From NCBI GenBank assembly GCA_028571685.1, contig CM053146.1, positions 63,893,431 through 63,957,430 on the forward strand: a DNA stretch of 64,000 bases. The letters run 5' to 3'. The first letter of the stretch is position 1, and the number at the start of each line of letters is the position of its first letter. The translations under genes were made by a program, and so were the position numbers. The notes beneath the pieces were generated by a model. The model was not told where the DNA came from. It worked only from the letters and a program-made list of their open reading frames with translations, and made no database searches. The DNA comes from Heterohyrax brucei. Its lineage: Eukaryota; Chordata; Mammalia; Hyracoidea; Procaviidae. This document shows, piece by piece, positions 43,985 to 56,459 of the stretch.

Positions 43985-44620
43985 TTTCTCAGTAATTATA
44001 GGGAGTAATCTTGTGGAATCCAAATGGTGTGGACCTCAAATTCAAAAAAGTCAATGGAAGGAATGTCCAAGATAAATTTAAGGTTTCACAAAGCATTACT
44101 GTTTGAGTTTTTATTATTCCATTAGTTGTTTCTACTAAACCAGAAGACTGAAGACGATCAGTAAGGAATGTAATCTTTCATAAGTAGAGAAAACTTAGTG
44201 CAGTTTTTGGATAACTTGACCAGCGAAATAAATTCTCTAGTCATCCCAAGAATTTTTGGTAGGAATGATATTTTAAGAAGTATCTTTGCTACAAAAGCTG
44301 AAGTAGCATCACAGCAGGAAAAACCTTCTACCCAGTATGAAAATCTACAGATCATTACCAATTCAACTTATATACTTTGAGGGTGGGAACTGAGTAAAAT
44401 CCGTCTTCCATTCAAACATAGGTTCAGAGGGTAAGGGATATTGTCCGAGTAGGAGTTTAAGGTATTTTCCAGGATTCTAGTGAGGGTAACTGGGGCAATG
44501 AGAGGCAACACATTTGGCAGCCTCAAAAATTTTTCCCCACCAGTATTTGTTTAAGGTCTCCATCATTTTATCTCATCTTATGTGAGAACCTTTATGTAAG
44601 TCTCACATCATAGGAAAATA
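43985..44620 (-). pseudogene. pol: ERV integrase remnant
   Basis: On the minus strand, in order: a zinc-binding (HHCC) domain remnant with KCVASHCPSYPH near 44485-44525, a catalytic core around 44158-44380 (FSYWVEGFSCCDATSAF, VAKILLKI), a glycine-serine motif SSGLVETTNGIIKT near 44105-44155, and a C-terminal segment with STPFGFHKITPY near 43995-44035. Stops and frameshifts lie between them, so no intact enzyme exists. Order and motifs match gammaretrovirus-like integrases. Confidence 0.85.
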
Positions 44621-46060
44621 CAAAAAATTAAGTATAAGTGTTTTCTTATTAGGCCCAATCCACAATTTAGTGGCCGGATCTTGGTAACAGCCTGTCTTTT
44701 CTCGTGTCTCTACTTTGTACGTCTGGGATAATTGTTGGTTTTTGAAAAGTTTTTCTAAAGTTAAGTCACGGATATTGGAGTAATCATTAAACAAATTGGG
44801 GAACTCTCCTTTACTTAACATAGATGTAAGAATTTCTTGAGAAGCAGCTTGTTGGGCTGTGCATCAGCAAAATTATTTCCTCTTAATTGCTTCATTTGGG
44901 GTAATACTTTTGTTTGATGACCATGTATTTTCTGTCATAGCAATTTCAGAAAGAAGTAACAGCATTCAGAACATTTGTTACTAAAATTTCATTTTTTTTT
45001 TTTTTTAATATTATTCTCTGAGAACCAAACCCACTGCCATTGAGTTGATTCTGACTCATAGCAACCCTATAGTATTCCCTGGTGAAGTCAAAAGACCTCT
45101 TAGTTTTCAAAGCTTACCAAAGTCATGTTTGACCTAAAAACAGTGTCTTCTCTTGGTGCAAATGTGATAGACTTCCCTTTAGTAATTTTACAAACTCCAG
45201 TAAGAGCAGTCAACTCGGTTGGGCTGAACAGGCTTTTGGAAATGCTTGGCTTTCAGGTACTTCAGTACAAGTTGTGACAGCATATTCTGCCTGACAATGA
45301 GAATTACTGGGACTAGATTTTAAATAGGGACCGTCTACGAACAGAACAAAATTAGGATTAATTAAAGGGATTTCCTTCAATTTTTTCCAGGGAATTAGAA
45401 GCTTTCCAGTTAGGTCTAAATAGTCATGTGGAGGACAGCTGTCGTACTCATTTCATTCACAACGAGAAAGTTGGGTGGATTTAAACGAGCCATGGGATGT
45501 AACCACAAGGATGGAGAAGTTCACAGGGGATGAGACTTCTGGCAGAAAGATGTGGTGTTAAGACAGAATTAAGTGAGGCAGACACAGCATGGAGGACACA
45601 CACATCCAGAATTTTCCCCGTTATTACATCGACTGTGGTTTCCACCAACATACCAGTGGCAGCTACAGTGTACAGGCAGGGAGGTTACTCTCTGGCTACT
45701 CTCTCACACTGTAGGCTGTAATAGCCATGGATGTTTGCAGTTGGAGTACTCCATGTTTCTGACTTAATACTTGTAAATCATTTCCAGATACTTCATGTAC
45801 AAATAAGGAAAAATGTAAACGCTAGTGAGGAAATCCTAGAGCAGGTATATTCCTTAAAGCCTCTTTCAGTTTAGTTATTACCTCTTGATCTTGTTTTATA
45901 TGGTATGAGTCTGATTCAGACCCTCTAAATATTTGTGCAGAGTTTCAACCATCAAAGAAAAACTGCATATACAGGTTTGCGTTAACCACAGAGCCCTAAT
46001 AAGCTTTGTAGTTTCATTGCTTCAGGTATGGGGGAAACAAGAATAGTTTGTTTTCATTTA
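44621..46060 (-). pseudogene. pol: ERV pol connection/RNase H interval
   Basis: This lies between the RT and integrase remnants. The 3' end (44603-44821) shows a short stretch with PATKLWIGPNKK, the linker typically just before integrase in class I pol. I cannot place RNase H catalytic residues individually. It is interrupted by a SINE tail at 45019 and a poly(T) tract at 44994-45006. Confidence 0.55.
45019..45080 (-). mobile_element. AfroSINE 3' part inserted in the ERV, antisense
   Basis: AACCAAACCCACTGCCATTG, TTCTGACTCATAGCAACCCT. Only the 3' third of the SINE is present. Confidence 0.9.
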
Positions 46061-46860
46061 GGGTCACTAGAGAGAGGCCTTCAACAAAGAGTAGGTGGTG
46101 TAAATAACAAAAGGCTTTGTCAGTTGCAGTTTTTACTTAGAAACTTATGTCTACCAACAATCAGATAGTTTAATAAATATCTACTGCCTTCAAGGTAAGC
46201 CTTCTAGGAGATCAAGCAGACTAACAAGTCATCATTACTGTAGTAATATGGACTGGTTTATTCATTGCAAAGCCTGCTAATTCTTGGGGTATTCCAGTTC
46301 AGGTAAATTGTTAATTTCCTCATTAAAGGAAACAAATGCTGAATTGAAGGATTCATGTGGATACTGAAAAAGGCACTACAAAGATCCACAAATGTGAAGT
46401 GAATTGTATCCAGAGGGATGTTGGAAATGAATAAATATGGATCAGAGACCGCTGGGAATCTAGGAGTGACATTGGGACTGACATTGGGATTGATTGCTTG
46501 CAAATATTGAACAAGTCTATCTGTGTTATCTTGTTTAACTGGAAGAACAGAAATATTACAGGGGTTAAACAGAAGTATTACAGGGGCTAGTGTAAATGCC
46601 AAACTTCTAGAAAAGGTATTTTTGTATGATAGAAGTGAACCCTGCTCTATCTTCTTATTAAGAGGACACTGGGGAATTTTTTGGAATAAGTTAAGATAAA
46701 TTTATTTGGATCTTAATTAGATCAGCTGACACCATTCATCTTACATCTTTAGATGTAGTGGCAGAGACTGAGAAAACAGTGTCAGAAAGGGAGTAGCCCA
46801 GACTGTGTTCAACTTTGGTGAGGTGTAACTAGTGCTTGCGTATAGCATATGGCTTATTTT
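46061..46860 (-). pseudogene. pol: ERV reverse transcriptase remnant
   Basis: The minus strand is open from 46602 to 46258 with NISVLPVKQDN, DRLVQYLQAINPNV and DLCSAFFSIHM, the RT fingers and the first catalytic-Asp region of class I pol. A degraded YXDD region (DDLLVC context) follows near 46225-46245, then EACLEG-like and LLGLCG-like thumb motifs to about 46010. Upstream, QYPLNK-like sequence near 46660 marks the RT N-terminus. Several stops. Confidence 0.88.
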
Positions 46861-46861
46861 T

Positions 46862-47915
46862 CTAATGGTCATTTAATTCAGAGTTTGTCTTTGTTGACTC
46901 AGGAATACCAGGCAGAATCTATTTTCAGCCACATTATTCCTGACAGGCATTCCACCCCTGTAACAATCCATACAGACTTCCAGGAATCATATTCAAGCAA
47001 ATATAACCACATTTGTTTGCAGAATAAGACTTGTGTACCCAGAAGTTTTTCTTATATTTTTTACGTAGCAGCCGAGGTTTTAAACTAAATGGAGTCTGAT
47101 TCAGTCCTGTGTAGCCGTTTTAGTTATACCAAGTGCCTGAGTTTTAGAGTGCTCCTTTCCACTGTAAAACAGAAGTCACACTGCCTATGTGATTCTTGGA
47201 CCATGAGTTAATGATGTTTTCACAGCGTCTCACTTTCCCATTCAGAAAGAATATTTTGTTTTATCACTTTTATTGTTGTTGTTATAAAGGAGTATTTCTT
47301 GTAGGAATTTTAGAAATCTCATCATTGAAAGTACTACTACTGGCATTTTAACATATTCTCTAGAGAATTTTCTGGCATCATATCTGCTTTCCTCTGACCC
47401 ATCCAGCTGTTAAAAATCATATTCAGTCAACAATATAAATGGATTTTGAGGTTTAATAGTATGATTTGAAAATTGAGCAACGCTTCTGACTACTACTCCA
47501 AAGATGAGAGACCTTCAAAGAAGTATACCATCTTACTGATATTACCATGAAAATGGGAGTAGAACAGTGTTTTCATAATAACAGCTGACCCTAAAACACA
47601 GCTTGCAATCTGACCTTGGAAATTCTGTTTCTGAAAATGGATTGAGTGTAGCTAATTCTTCCAGAAAGCCAAAACCTAGAGTAAAAAACAGTCTTTGCTG
47701 ACTAGTTTGACTTAAAGGTGACTTTGAGGAGACCTATCTGTTCAAAGCTCAAAGTTCAAAAGATCTCAAGACAGCTGTTAAGTGGTCACCCCAACTCCAT
47801 GGACCCCAGAAATCTGGATTCCATGAGAATTAAAACTGTTTCTTATACCTACAACTGAGACCACAGCCTTTTTTGTGTGTGCTTTTCATTTGATATTGTG
47901 AACAATTTCCAGTCG
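46862..47915. other. Unassigned, possible eroded ERV 5' part
   Basis: No gag, protease or LTR motif recognised. A ~65-bp stretch at 47096-47160 resembles 40104-40170 loosely (about two-thirds by eye), source unknown. Confidence 0.35.
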
Positions 47916-47928
47916 CTTGTAGTATCTG

Positions 47929-47976
47929 TAGGGTTGCTATGAGTCAGACCTGACTTGATGGCAGTGGGGTGTTTTT
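47929..47976 (+). mobile_element. Micro-SINE: 48-bp AfroSINE 3' end with imperfect TSD
   Basis: TAGGGTTGCTATGAGTCAGA continues to GGCAGTGGGGTGTTTTT. Flanks TTGTAGTATCTG (47917-47928) and TTGTAGTACTTG (47977-47988) match at 10 of 12. Confidence 0.78.
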
Positions 47977-47989
47977 TTGTAGTACTTGG

Positions 47990-48625
47990 TACTACGTGTA
48001 ATTATATCAGCTTTCCATAACTGAAGGGAGATTTTCCCTTTTTCAGATTTTTTCTACTAAATTCCTGAAATGAGTACTTTATTCAGCAGATTTTTGCATG
48101 TGCCTGATATCGCTCTGTCCTACAAGTGAAATTATTGATCCGAATGGCCTGCATTTTTAAGTTTCTAGACATATATTATTGTCCAGTCATCTTCCTGAAA
48201 GACTGTATTGATTACACATTTCCTCTACCATTACTTGAGATGCTTCTTTTTTAAGTTAACATCTTTTGGGAACAATCTAAATGAATGATGCTGGTAGGTG
48301 CTTTGTCAGGTCTTGTTGTGGACCACTAAGAATAGGAAAGACAAGGCAGGGAGAAGTCATTCTTAGCCTTCCTCTTTAGAACTTACCTTCTGCCTGCACT
48401 TCTGAGACATTTTCTGTTTTACTTCTTTCCATAATACTATGTCAAGGGAATTATCACAGCTGAGTCAGATTAAGTTCATGGCCAGAAAAACACTCAACTG
48501 ACTTCCCATTTTAGCTACAATCACAGGCATTATTAGGGGTGAGGAGAGTCTTTGAAATCATGGAAGACCATAGAAAAATACTAGAGTTAGAAAAGCCTCT
48601 AGAACACATTCAGCTCTAGACTTCT
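47990..48625. other. Single-copy intron sequence
   Basis: No recognised feature. Confidence 0.5.
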
Positions 48626-48629
48626 TTGC

Positions 48630-48725
48630 TGATGTGTCAGCTGTCACAGAACTTACCAAATGCATACAAGTTGGTGGTAGAGCCTGTCCTTAAACCCAGG
48701 TCCTCTGAGCCCTCTGCCCGCAGCA
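48630..48725 (-). mobile_element. MIR fragment, antisense
   Basis: CACAGAACTTACCAAATGCA, GGTGGTAGAGCCTGTCCTTA and AACCCAGGTCCTCTGAGCCC match antisense MIR head order. Confidence 0.6.
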
Positions 48726-48729
48726 CTTT

Positions 48730-49320
48730 TGTCTTTCAAGTCTGAATTTTTCTGCCTCTACATGGTTGATCCATGGAGCTACAAACGATATGAGTTTATG
48801 TTCTGGCTTCATGCACAGGGGGAGGCCCTGTGGACACATAACTCTGTGGACACATGCATCTGTGAGATGTCTTCTTGGAGACTGAGAAAAACTCAGGAAA
48901 CACATAGTTCCCGTTCTCCTTATAGAACCAGCTGTAGTTCTAATTATCTTGGGATACCTGCTTTCGCATTTGTAGGATCAAGGACAGTTCCTGTTGCTTT
49001 GGTAAGTAGAATGTTGTTTTGGTTCCTCCTGCTCCATGATAGCGCCAGTGAGTTGACAGCTTTATGGCCATGCCCACGGGTGATCACATGTGCGCGTGAG
49101 CACACATACATATACAACGTTCTGTTAAAACACATGTCTGTACAGTCAGTGTACATGCATTTGTTCCAGTGTGAACTGAAAGTGCTTTCAGTGTCATTTA
49201 TTTTTCTGAAGACAAAATCCTGATTCACTATGCACATCTGACTTCATGTTGACTTTACCCCAGGAGTTTTCAAGAATTCTGGTGATGAGATCCTATCCTT
49301 AGAGATCGTGAACTAATGTG
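48730..49320. other. Single-copy intron sequence
   Basis: Open for 164 codons on + (48729-49223), with a partly overlapping open stretch on the minus strand. No domain, no splice context, low-complexity TACATATACA patch inside. I treat it as chance. Confidence 0.5.
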
Positions 49321-49324
49321 TGTG

Positions 49325-49403
49325 AGATGTGGCCTAAACATGGGCTATTTTAAAGCTTCCCAGATAATTCTAATGTGTAGTGAGGTTTAAGAACCGCTGA
49401 TAG
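49325..49403 (+). mobile_element. hAT-type MITE 3' half
   Basis: TTAAAGCTTCCCAGATAATT, then CTAATGTGTAGTGAGGTTTA and AGAACCGCTGA, is the 3' half of a common eutherian Charlie-derived MITE. Confidence 0.65.
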
Positions 49404-49511
49404 AAAATATGTGATATCTCATATAATTCCCTCTTGATGAAGGTTGGGGGTGTGTGTTTGTGTCTGTTTTAAACTTATGATTATTTTCAGAATTTAGAAA
49501 TTGTTTTATTT

Positions 49512-49628
49512 ATTGCCAAGGTGTTGGCTCTGATTGATAGCAATGCCATAGACAACAGAAGGAAATACCTGGTCCTGGGCCATCTTCACAATCGTTAATG
49601 TGTTTGAATCCATTGTTGGGGCCACTGT
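49512..49628 (-). mobile_element. RTE LINE 3' fragment, antisense
   Basis: AAGGTGTTGGCTCTGATTGA, ACCTGGTCCTGGGCCATCTT and ACAATCGTTAATGTGTTTGA match the start of the antisense RTE at 58792. Confidence 0.8.
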
Positions 49629-52600
49629 GCTTTTTGTATGTGTGTGTGATTAAGTGAAAGTATACAGTCCAAATTAAATTTGCATGCTGGCCTATCTGAA
49701 GCTCCTGCTCTCCTTGCCCAGTGACAACACACTCCTTTCTGTCATATCCTCTTAATAAATCTCCTGTTCCCTCCTCTCTACACTCTCCTGTCCCTTCTGT
49801 GCATCCTATAGACGCATAGAACCATAAAGTGCACACAGCATGTGGTCACATTGTGTCCCCAGGTCCAGTCCATTCAGTTGACCATAGTAATGTTTTCTGG
49901 TCAGGGAGAACAGCAGGTCTAGGGGCCATGCACCCATGGACACCCCTAGGCCTCCGGACCATCAATTGCAGTCTTTTAGAGTTCTTGAGGTATGCCCCTC
50001 TTTTTCTCATGTTGCCACTGGGACTCAGCATTGTGTGCCCCATCATGTCATTCTTTGGTGGTAGCCAGACACTTTCTGATTCTTCTGGTCACATGTTGAT
50101 ACAGTCACCCGTTCACATGGATCCTTCTGTCTCCTGGCTCTTTTTCCCTTGTGTCTTTGTTGTTCTTGGTGATCATCTGTTTGAGCTCACTTGGGACCAT
50201 TTGGTATACCTCAAATGGCAGCTTGCTAGCTTTTATGAACCCGGAAGCCACTGACCAAGATGGGGTGCAGAAAACTTAGCAATAGGCTACTTATGCCAGA
50301 TGGCCTCCATATCCCCGGAAGGCATGGTCCCCAGACCCCTGCCCCAGTATTTGGTTAAGATTAGAAGAGTTTTCAGTTTATGTTGAAGTCCAGTTAAATT
50401 GATCTTGTTTCCGTGGTGTGCTGTCACTGCTTTCAGCCAAGCGGATTCCTATCAGCTAATCTAGGACCAGACCGCTGCATCTATCCCCACCCTTATAGCC
50501 ATCAACGAGTCTTTTCTTCTGTACATTAGTCTATTTTAAAGTCCTTATATTAGGGATCTCATACAATATTTGTCCTTTTGCTGCTGACTGATTTCACTCA
50601 GTATGTCTTCCAATTGAAACCTAGTTATGAGATGTTTCCTGAAATCATCATTGTTCTTTATCATAGCGTAGTATTCCATTGAGTATATTTTCTGTAGTTT
50701 GTTTATCCATTCTTCTGTCACTGGGCATCTGGATTGATTCCGTCTTCTTGCTGTTGTGGACTGCTGCAATAAACATTCATGTGCAGGTATCTGTTCATGT
50801 GACTGACTTTGATTCTGTAGGATATTCCGAGAAGTGGGATTACTGGATCAAATGGTATGTCTATTTCCAGCTTTTTAAGAAAGTGCTAGATTGCTTTCCA
50901 TAGAGGTTGTACCATTTTGCAATCCTACCAGTAGTGTAGGAGAATTCCAGTCTCTCCACAGCCCCTCCAGCATTTGTTGTTTTGTGTTTTTTGAATCATG
51001 GCCAACCTCATTAGGATGAGATGGTATCTCATTGTAGTTTTGATTTGGATTTCTTTAATAGTTACTGATTGTGAGCGTTCCCTCATGTGTCTTTGGGCTG
51101 CCTGGATGTCCTGTTGGTGAAGTGTCTGTCCATCTCCTTTGCCCATCACTTAATTGGGTTATTTTCCTTTTTCTTGTTGATATTTTACGGTACCTTGTAG
51201 ATTATGGAGATCAGATGTTGGTCTGACATGTAGCTACCCAATATTTTTGATAAAGTCTTTGGATGAGCAAAAGTGTTCGATTCTTAGTAATTCCCATTTA
51301 TCTGTTTTCTGTTGATCATGCTTTGTTTGTTAAATTTGGAAGTCTGTCTAAGCTGTGTATTAAGACTTTCATTGTTGACCCTGTTTTTTCTTGCATGATG
51401 TTTATAGTTTCAGGTTTGATATTTAGCTCTTCTATCCCATTTGAGTTAGTTTTCCTGTAAGGTGGGAGGTATGGGTCTTGTTTCAATTTTGTATCCAGTT
51501 TTGGCAACACCACTTATTAAAAGAAACTGTTTTTACCCAAACTTACAATCTTAGGGCCTTTGTTAAACGTCAACTGTTCATAAGGGGGTGGTGGCATCTT
51601 GGGGGTCTCAACTCTGTTCCATTGGTCTATATGTCTCTTTTTGTACCAGTAGCAGGCAGTTTTGACGACTGTGGTGGTGTAATAGGTTCTAAAGTTGGGT
51701 AGTGAGAAGCGTCCCAGTGTGTTCTTCTTCAGTAGTCCTTAGCTTATCTGGGGTTTCTTTACATTCCAAACAAAGTTGGTGATTTGTGTCTCCATCTCAT
51801 TAAAAAATGTCACTGGAATTTGTATTGGGATTGAATTGTATATGTGGGTCGTTTTGGGTAAAATAGACATTTTCACAATGTTAAGTCTTCCTATCCATGA
51901 GTAGGGTAGGTTTCTCCATTTATATAAGTCTCTCTTAGTTTCTTGCAGTAAGGTTATGTAATTCTCTTTGTATAGGCCTCTTATTTCTCAAGTTAGATTT
52001 ATTCCTAGATGCTTTATCTTCTGGGGGCTATAGTAAATAGTATTGATTTGGTGATTTCTTCTTTAATGATCTCTTTGTTGGCGTAAAGGAATCCTACTGA
52101 TTTACTTATGTTTATTATATATCCTGGCAGTTTTCTGAACTCTTCTATTAGATTGATGTACTTATGGATTCTTTAGGATTATCTGCATATACAGTAATGT
52201 CATCTGCAAATAGGAAGATTTTTGCTTCTTTGCCGACGCAGATGCACTTTATTTCTTTGTCTTGTCTAGTTGCTCTGGCCAGGACTTCTAGTACAATGTT
52301 CAATGGGAGAGGTGAGAGTGGACATCCTTATCTAGTTCGCATTCTCAAGGAAAATTCTTTCACTCTCTCTCCATTCAGGGTGATGTAGGCAGTTGGCTTT
52401 GCGTAGATGGCCTTTCCTGCATTGAGGAATTTGCCTTCTGGTCTTGCTTTGTTGAGTTTTTAGCGTGAATGGGTGTTGTTCTTTGTCAAAAGCCTTTTCT
52501 GCATCAATTGACAAAATCAGGTGATTCTTATCTTTTGTGTTATTTATGTGGTTGATCACATTACTTGTTTTTCTGATGTTGGAACAACTTGTCATCCCTG

Positions 52601-53290
52601 GTATGAGTCCAACTTGGTCATGATGAATTATTTTTTTTTGATATGTTGTTGAATTCTATTGGCAAAGATTTTGTTGAAGATTTTTGCATCTAGGTTCATG
52701 AATGAAACTGGTCTGTAATTTTCCTTTTTTGTTGAATCTTTCCCTGGCTTTGGTATAAGGGTTATGCTGGCTTCATAGAGTGAATTTGGGATTATTCCAT
52801 CCCTTTCTGTGCTGTGAAATAATCTCAGTAGTAATTGGAGTTAACTTGTCTCTAAAAGCTTGGTAGAATTCTGCAGTGAAGCCATCTAAGCCGGGGCTTT
52901 TTTTGTTGGTGTTTTTTTGATGACTTTTTTGATCTCTTCCTTTGTGATGGGTTTATTAAGTTGTACTCTCCTGGTGATAATTTTGGTAGGTGACATGAAT
53001 GTAGGAATTTGTCCATTTCCTCTAGGTTTTCAAATCTGTTAGTCTTTTGTTGTATTCTGTTATGATATTTTTTATTTCTGTCAGATCTGTTGTAACATCT
53101 CCCATCTCCTTTCTTATTTGGGTTATTTATTTCCTCTCCTGTTTTTTCTTTAGTAAGTTTAGCCAATGGTTTGTCAGTTTTGTTGATCTTTTGAAAAAAA
53201 AAAATCAGCTTTTGGTTCTATCAATTTTTTCAATTGTTCTTCTGTTCTCTAATTCATTTAGTTCTGCTTTAATCTATGATCTGTGTTCTT
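49629..53290 (-). mobile_element. 5'-truncated L1 LINE, antisense (~3.7 kb)
   Basis: From low to high coordinates: 3' UTR (49629-50544, homologous to the short L1 3' ends at 6072, 37412, 41141), then the ORF2 C-terminus, RT and the start of the RT domain. It breaks off at about 53290 within ORF2, so ORF1, the endonuclease and the 5' UTR are missing. Multiple frameshifts and stops. No A-tail or TSD is obvious at the 49629 end, where an RTE scrap abuts. Confidence 0.93.
50545..53290 (-). pseudogene. L1 ORF2 remnant (RT to C-terminus)
   Basis: The C-terminus is readable at 50769-50545 (EEWINKLQKIYSMEYYAMI, EISQQQKDKYC), the classic L1 end. The RT catalytic box [12 protein letters not shown] is near 52176-52214 and the upstream turn CPLSPL is near 52305-52335. 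The N-terminal RT region reads INKTDKPLAKLTKEKTGEE-like near 53120-53190. Broken by stops and frameshifts. Confidence 0.9.
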
Positions 53291-53294
53291 CTGG

Positions 53295-54438
53295 TGCCTG
53301 AGGGGCTCCTTTGTTGCTTTTCTTATGTGCTAGGTCACAGATTAGTCCTTTGGCATTGACCTTTCCTTCTTCATCTAGCCTTCCTTTATGGCACTTCTTG
53401 ATCTTAGGTGAGGAGAAACCTCTCCCTGTTCTAAGCACATGTAGTATTTTGCATTTTTCCCTCCCTCTGCTAGGTTACCTCTTCCTCTTACAGCTTTCTG
53501 TGTGACATTCCATGAGCTCCATGAGAACAGAACCAGTTGAATCTTGTCTTTGTTCCCCTCTGAGAACCTTGACAACAGTACCCCAACACTTCCTTTAGGC
53601 AGTTATCCTTTGATGATGGGACATCTGGGCACAACTGTTAAAATGAATAAGATCCATACTTATCAGCTCCATATGATTGGTTGGTATACTGTTGGTCACT
53701 TAAGCAATTTAAATGTAATGATATTTTACATTTATAAAGCTAAGAATATGCCTTTCCCAGTATTTGAGGAGAACTGAAACTTTAGTTAGGGTCCAGATCT
53801 CTCTCTCGGCTGTGCTCTCATCAGGCCGTGAGCTAAGGGAAATATGTTACAGCTGAGCTTGTCAGAAGCCTTTTCTTTTCCTCTTTTCTCTGTGCCTGTT
53901 GTGCTCCCATTTTCTTACGCTTTTGTTTTTGTTTTTGTTTTTGATGTATGTTTCCCACCACCTGCAGTTGATTATGGCTGGAAGTTCATCCAGCCACACT
54001 TAATAGCAGTGTCAGCTGAACCCCATGGTAATGTCAAATGGGGGCTAGAGGAAACCCCATGCCATGCTTAGAGAGTGTTTTCACCTCAGAGAAATGGATG
54101 AGGGTCAGGGAGAGAAGAGATGGAAACCCTTGTTTTTGATCATTTATGATTCACAGTGAAACTCAGAAGTCACAGAGCCTATGGAGGCAGCTATACCTGT
54201 ATCTTAACACTGATAAAGATTAATGCCAAGCAGAAATAAAAAGGAAAGACTAATGTTCTGTTTTGGATCAACAGATTTGTTGTGAAATCACTGTATGTGT
54301 ATCTGTGTGTGTTTGTGAGTATGTGTTTAGCAGGGATGGCTGCATTCCAAGTAGAGCATCAGACATATGCAAAGGCTCTGGAGGGGGAGCTAAAGTGGAT
54401 ATAAACACATTCCCAGGGTCTCCTCTGTCTGACTCAAC
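53295..54438. other. Single-copy intron sequence
   Basis: No recognised feature. A short GT-rich patch lies near 54292-54330. Confidence 0.5.
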
Positions 54439-54440
54439 CA

Positions 54441-54597
54441 ACAAAACCAAACTCACTGCCATCAAGTCAATTCTGACTTGTAGCAACCCTGTAAGACAGA
54501 GTAGAATTGCCCCATAGAGTTACCATGGAGCATCTAGTGGGCTCAGACTGCTGACCTTTGCTCAGCAGCCATAGAATTTAACCATTACACCACAGAG
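54441..54597 (-). mobile_element. AfroSINE, antisense, near full length
   Basis: AAAACCAAACTCACTGCCAT, AAGTCAATTCTGACTTGTAG, ACAGAGTAGAATTGCCCCAT and CATTACACCACAGAGTTG. Confidence 0.93.
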
Positions 54598-54599
54598 TT

Positions 54600-56285
54600 G
54601 CTGACTAGGTGGCCATAAATGGTTTCCCATAGGGCTGGTCCCCTTAATTCTTTATCCTTAGCCAGATGCCCTGCAGTGTGATTCCACATTTGGATCTGTA
54701 TATTTTCTGGCAAGCATATATCTTCTTGATGTGAACTTACTAGGCTTTTTTTCATGTGAATAGGATATAATGTAAAAGCAGTAAAATTTAGTGGCTTGTG
54801 GACTGTTATAGTTTCAGCTCCAGCTCTGCCACCAATTATACCTGTGTTATTCATTTTTGTTGGTTTGCATCTGGTTCATGTGACCTGATTAAAATCTTAT
54901 ACATGTAGAATTGCCCTGTAAATGAAGCTACCTCTTAGAACTGATATGCCTAAGTGAAAAGGTCCAAGAAAGCAATGAGTCTTAGCAAAAAAGTGAACTT
55001 AGGTAAACCAAAAAGACGGTAAGCTGGCTGGTACCCTGCCTCTGTGATTTCCAGAGCTTCCATGTACTGTATTTGAAAATGAAAACACAGATTCATGAAG
55101 TTGATGGATTTCCCCATTTGCTCACCAAGCAATGAGAACAAAACTCCAATTGAAGTTGAACAGACACTTGTGCTACACGTCTTGCACAAGGACCAAGTGT
55201 CTTCACAGAGTTACTCTACAAGCAGGGAAGTTATAAAGTCGGCACTTAGGGGAGAAAGCTTTGTGTCAGGTTACTTTTGGACATCCCTGAAATTGTTCAT
55301 AAATGCCACACATAGACATACTGTCTTTTGATTTCACAGCTTCTTTGCTTCCACCATTGGAACATAACATGGCTTATTCAGATGAGCATCAGAGGAGGTA
55401 GATTGCCTGTACACAGGGTTACACTGTACCAGAAATACTTCTTTTCTAGTCCAGAATCACATCCTATGATGGGCCTGCGGGGAGGGACCAGCTGAGGGCA
55501 CAGCAGATGTTGTGTGTCTCATATTCCCTCCAGTAAATGGCCTCTTGGTCACCTTTCCTCCCCTTTTTTTTGCAGAGCTCACATAATTGGGTCCAAGTGA
55601 GGTAATGTGCCCAAGTTGCAACTCCACTGGAACACTGCAAGGAAGTGTCATTGAGAGAATGCTGGGAAGTATTATGGGCATGGCTGTCCTGGGGAGTTTG
55701 ATGTATTACGAGGACTCTGGATACAACACTCAAATCATGAAAGACTGTTCAGTCATCAAAAGACAATATATGCCTGTTGTATGCATCAGAGTCTAGGATT
55801 AATATTTGATATGGCAATGGGAGGTCTCTGAGCAACATTGCAGATGAGGAGTCTCCTGTTGTGTCAGTGAGGAGATGATTGTGGACTTGGACCTAGGATA
55901 TTCCCTTCTGCAGTAAAAATCCAATGGGAACTTCCTTTATTAAAAATCTTTTACTTTTACAAAATAGTTAACATCTTTTTAAGTTGTATAGTTCCTGTTT
56001 GATCCTGAGATTGTGTACTGTAAGTTTAGAGTGAATATATATACATTAAAACTTCAGTGTGTGAGTGTGAAGAATACTTACAATAAATGAGTTTTTTTTT
56101 TTTTTTAAGAGGCTGTTGGATTTAAGCAGATCTTAATCTAAATAGGTAAATTTGAACTTTTGTTCAGTATCTTTCTTCCCTTGTTACCTTCTAAAGAAGA
56201 AGAAGAAAAAAAAAAAACTACCTCTAGGCTGTGCAGTGTTGTGCGATGTTTATGGTCTTAGAACCCAGACCAAGTCCTCATTCTT
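54600..56285. other. Single-copy intron sequence
   Basis: About 1.7 kb without recognised repeats except a T-run (56091-56107) and an A-run (56204-56217). Confidence 0.5.
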
Positions 56286-56289
56286 AGAA

Positions 56290-56455
56290 ACAGAGTGACA
56301 TTAGAAGTGTTTGACAAACTCCTCTAACACTGAGTTTCCTTATCTTATCTGGAAATGAGAATAAATTATTTACCATATGAGTCTTTGTAAGGATTGGAGG
56401 AAATGTTTGTAAAGCATCTGGAACCTAGAGTGTACTCAAAAAATGCTGCCATTGC
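56290..56455 (+). mobile_element. MIR, sense
   Basis: GTTTGACAAACTCCTCTAAC, CTGAGTTTCCTTATCTTATC, GGAAATGAGAATAAATTATT and AAGGATTGGAGGAAATG match the MIR core and 3' half. Confidence 0.75.
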
Positions 56456-56459
56456 TGCT

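Larger units (their letters stand above)
42256..46860 (-). mobile_element. Class I endogenous retrovirus remnant, antisense, no own LTRs
   Basis: Reading the minus strand from 46860 downward gives degraded reverse transcriptase, a connection/RNase H interval, integrase and envelope TM, the normal retroviral order. Sequence resemblance is to gammaretrovirus-like (class I) ERVs. Stops, frameshifts and indels are scattered throughout, and SINEs interrupt it at 42423, 43558 and 45019. I see no gag, and neither end carries a recognisable LTR of this element. Boundaries are approximate. It cannot produce proteins. Confidence 0.85.

Noticed and set aside
48729-49223. 164-codon open frame on + strand
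   Set aside because: No recognised domain, no splice signals at the ends, and an overlapping open frame on the minus strand covers part of the same DNA.
49829-50254. 141-codon open frame on + strand
   Set aside because: It lies inside the L1 3' UTR, antisense to the element.
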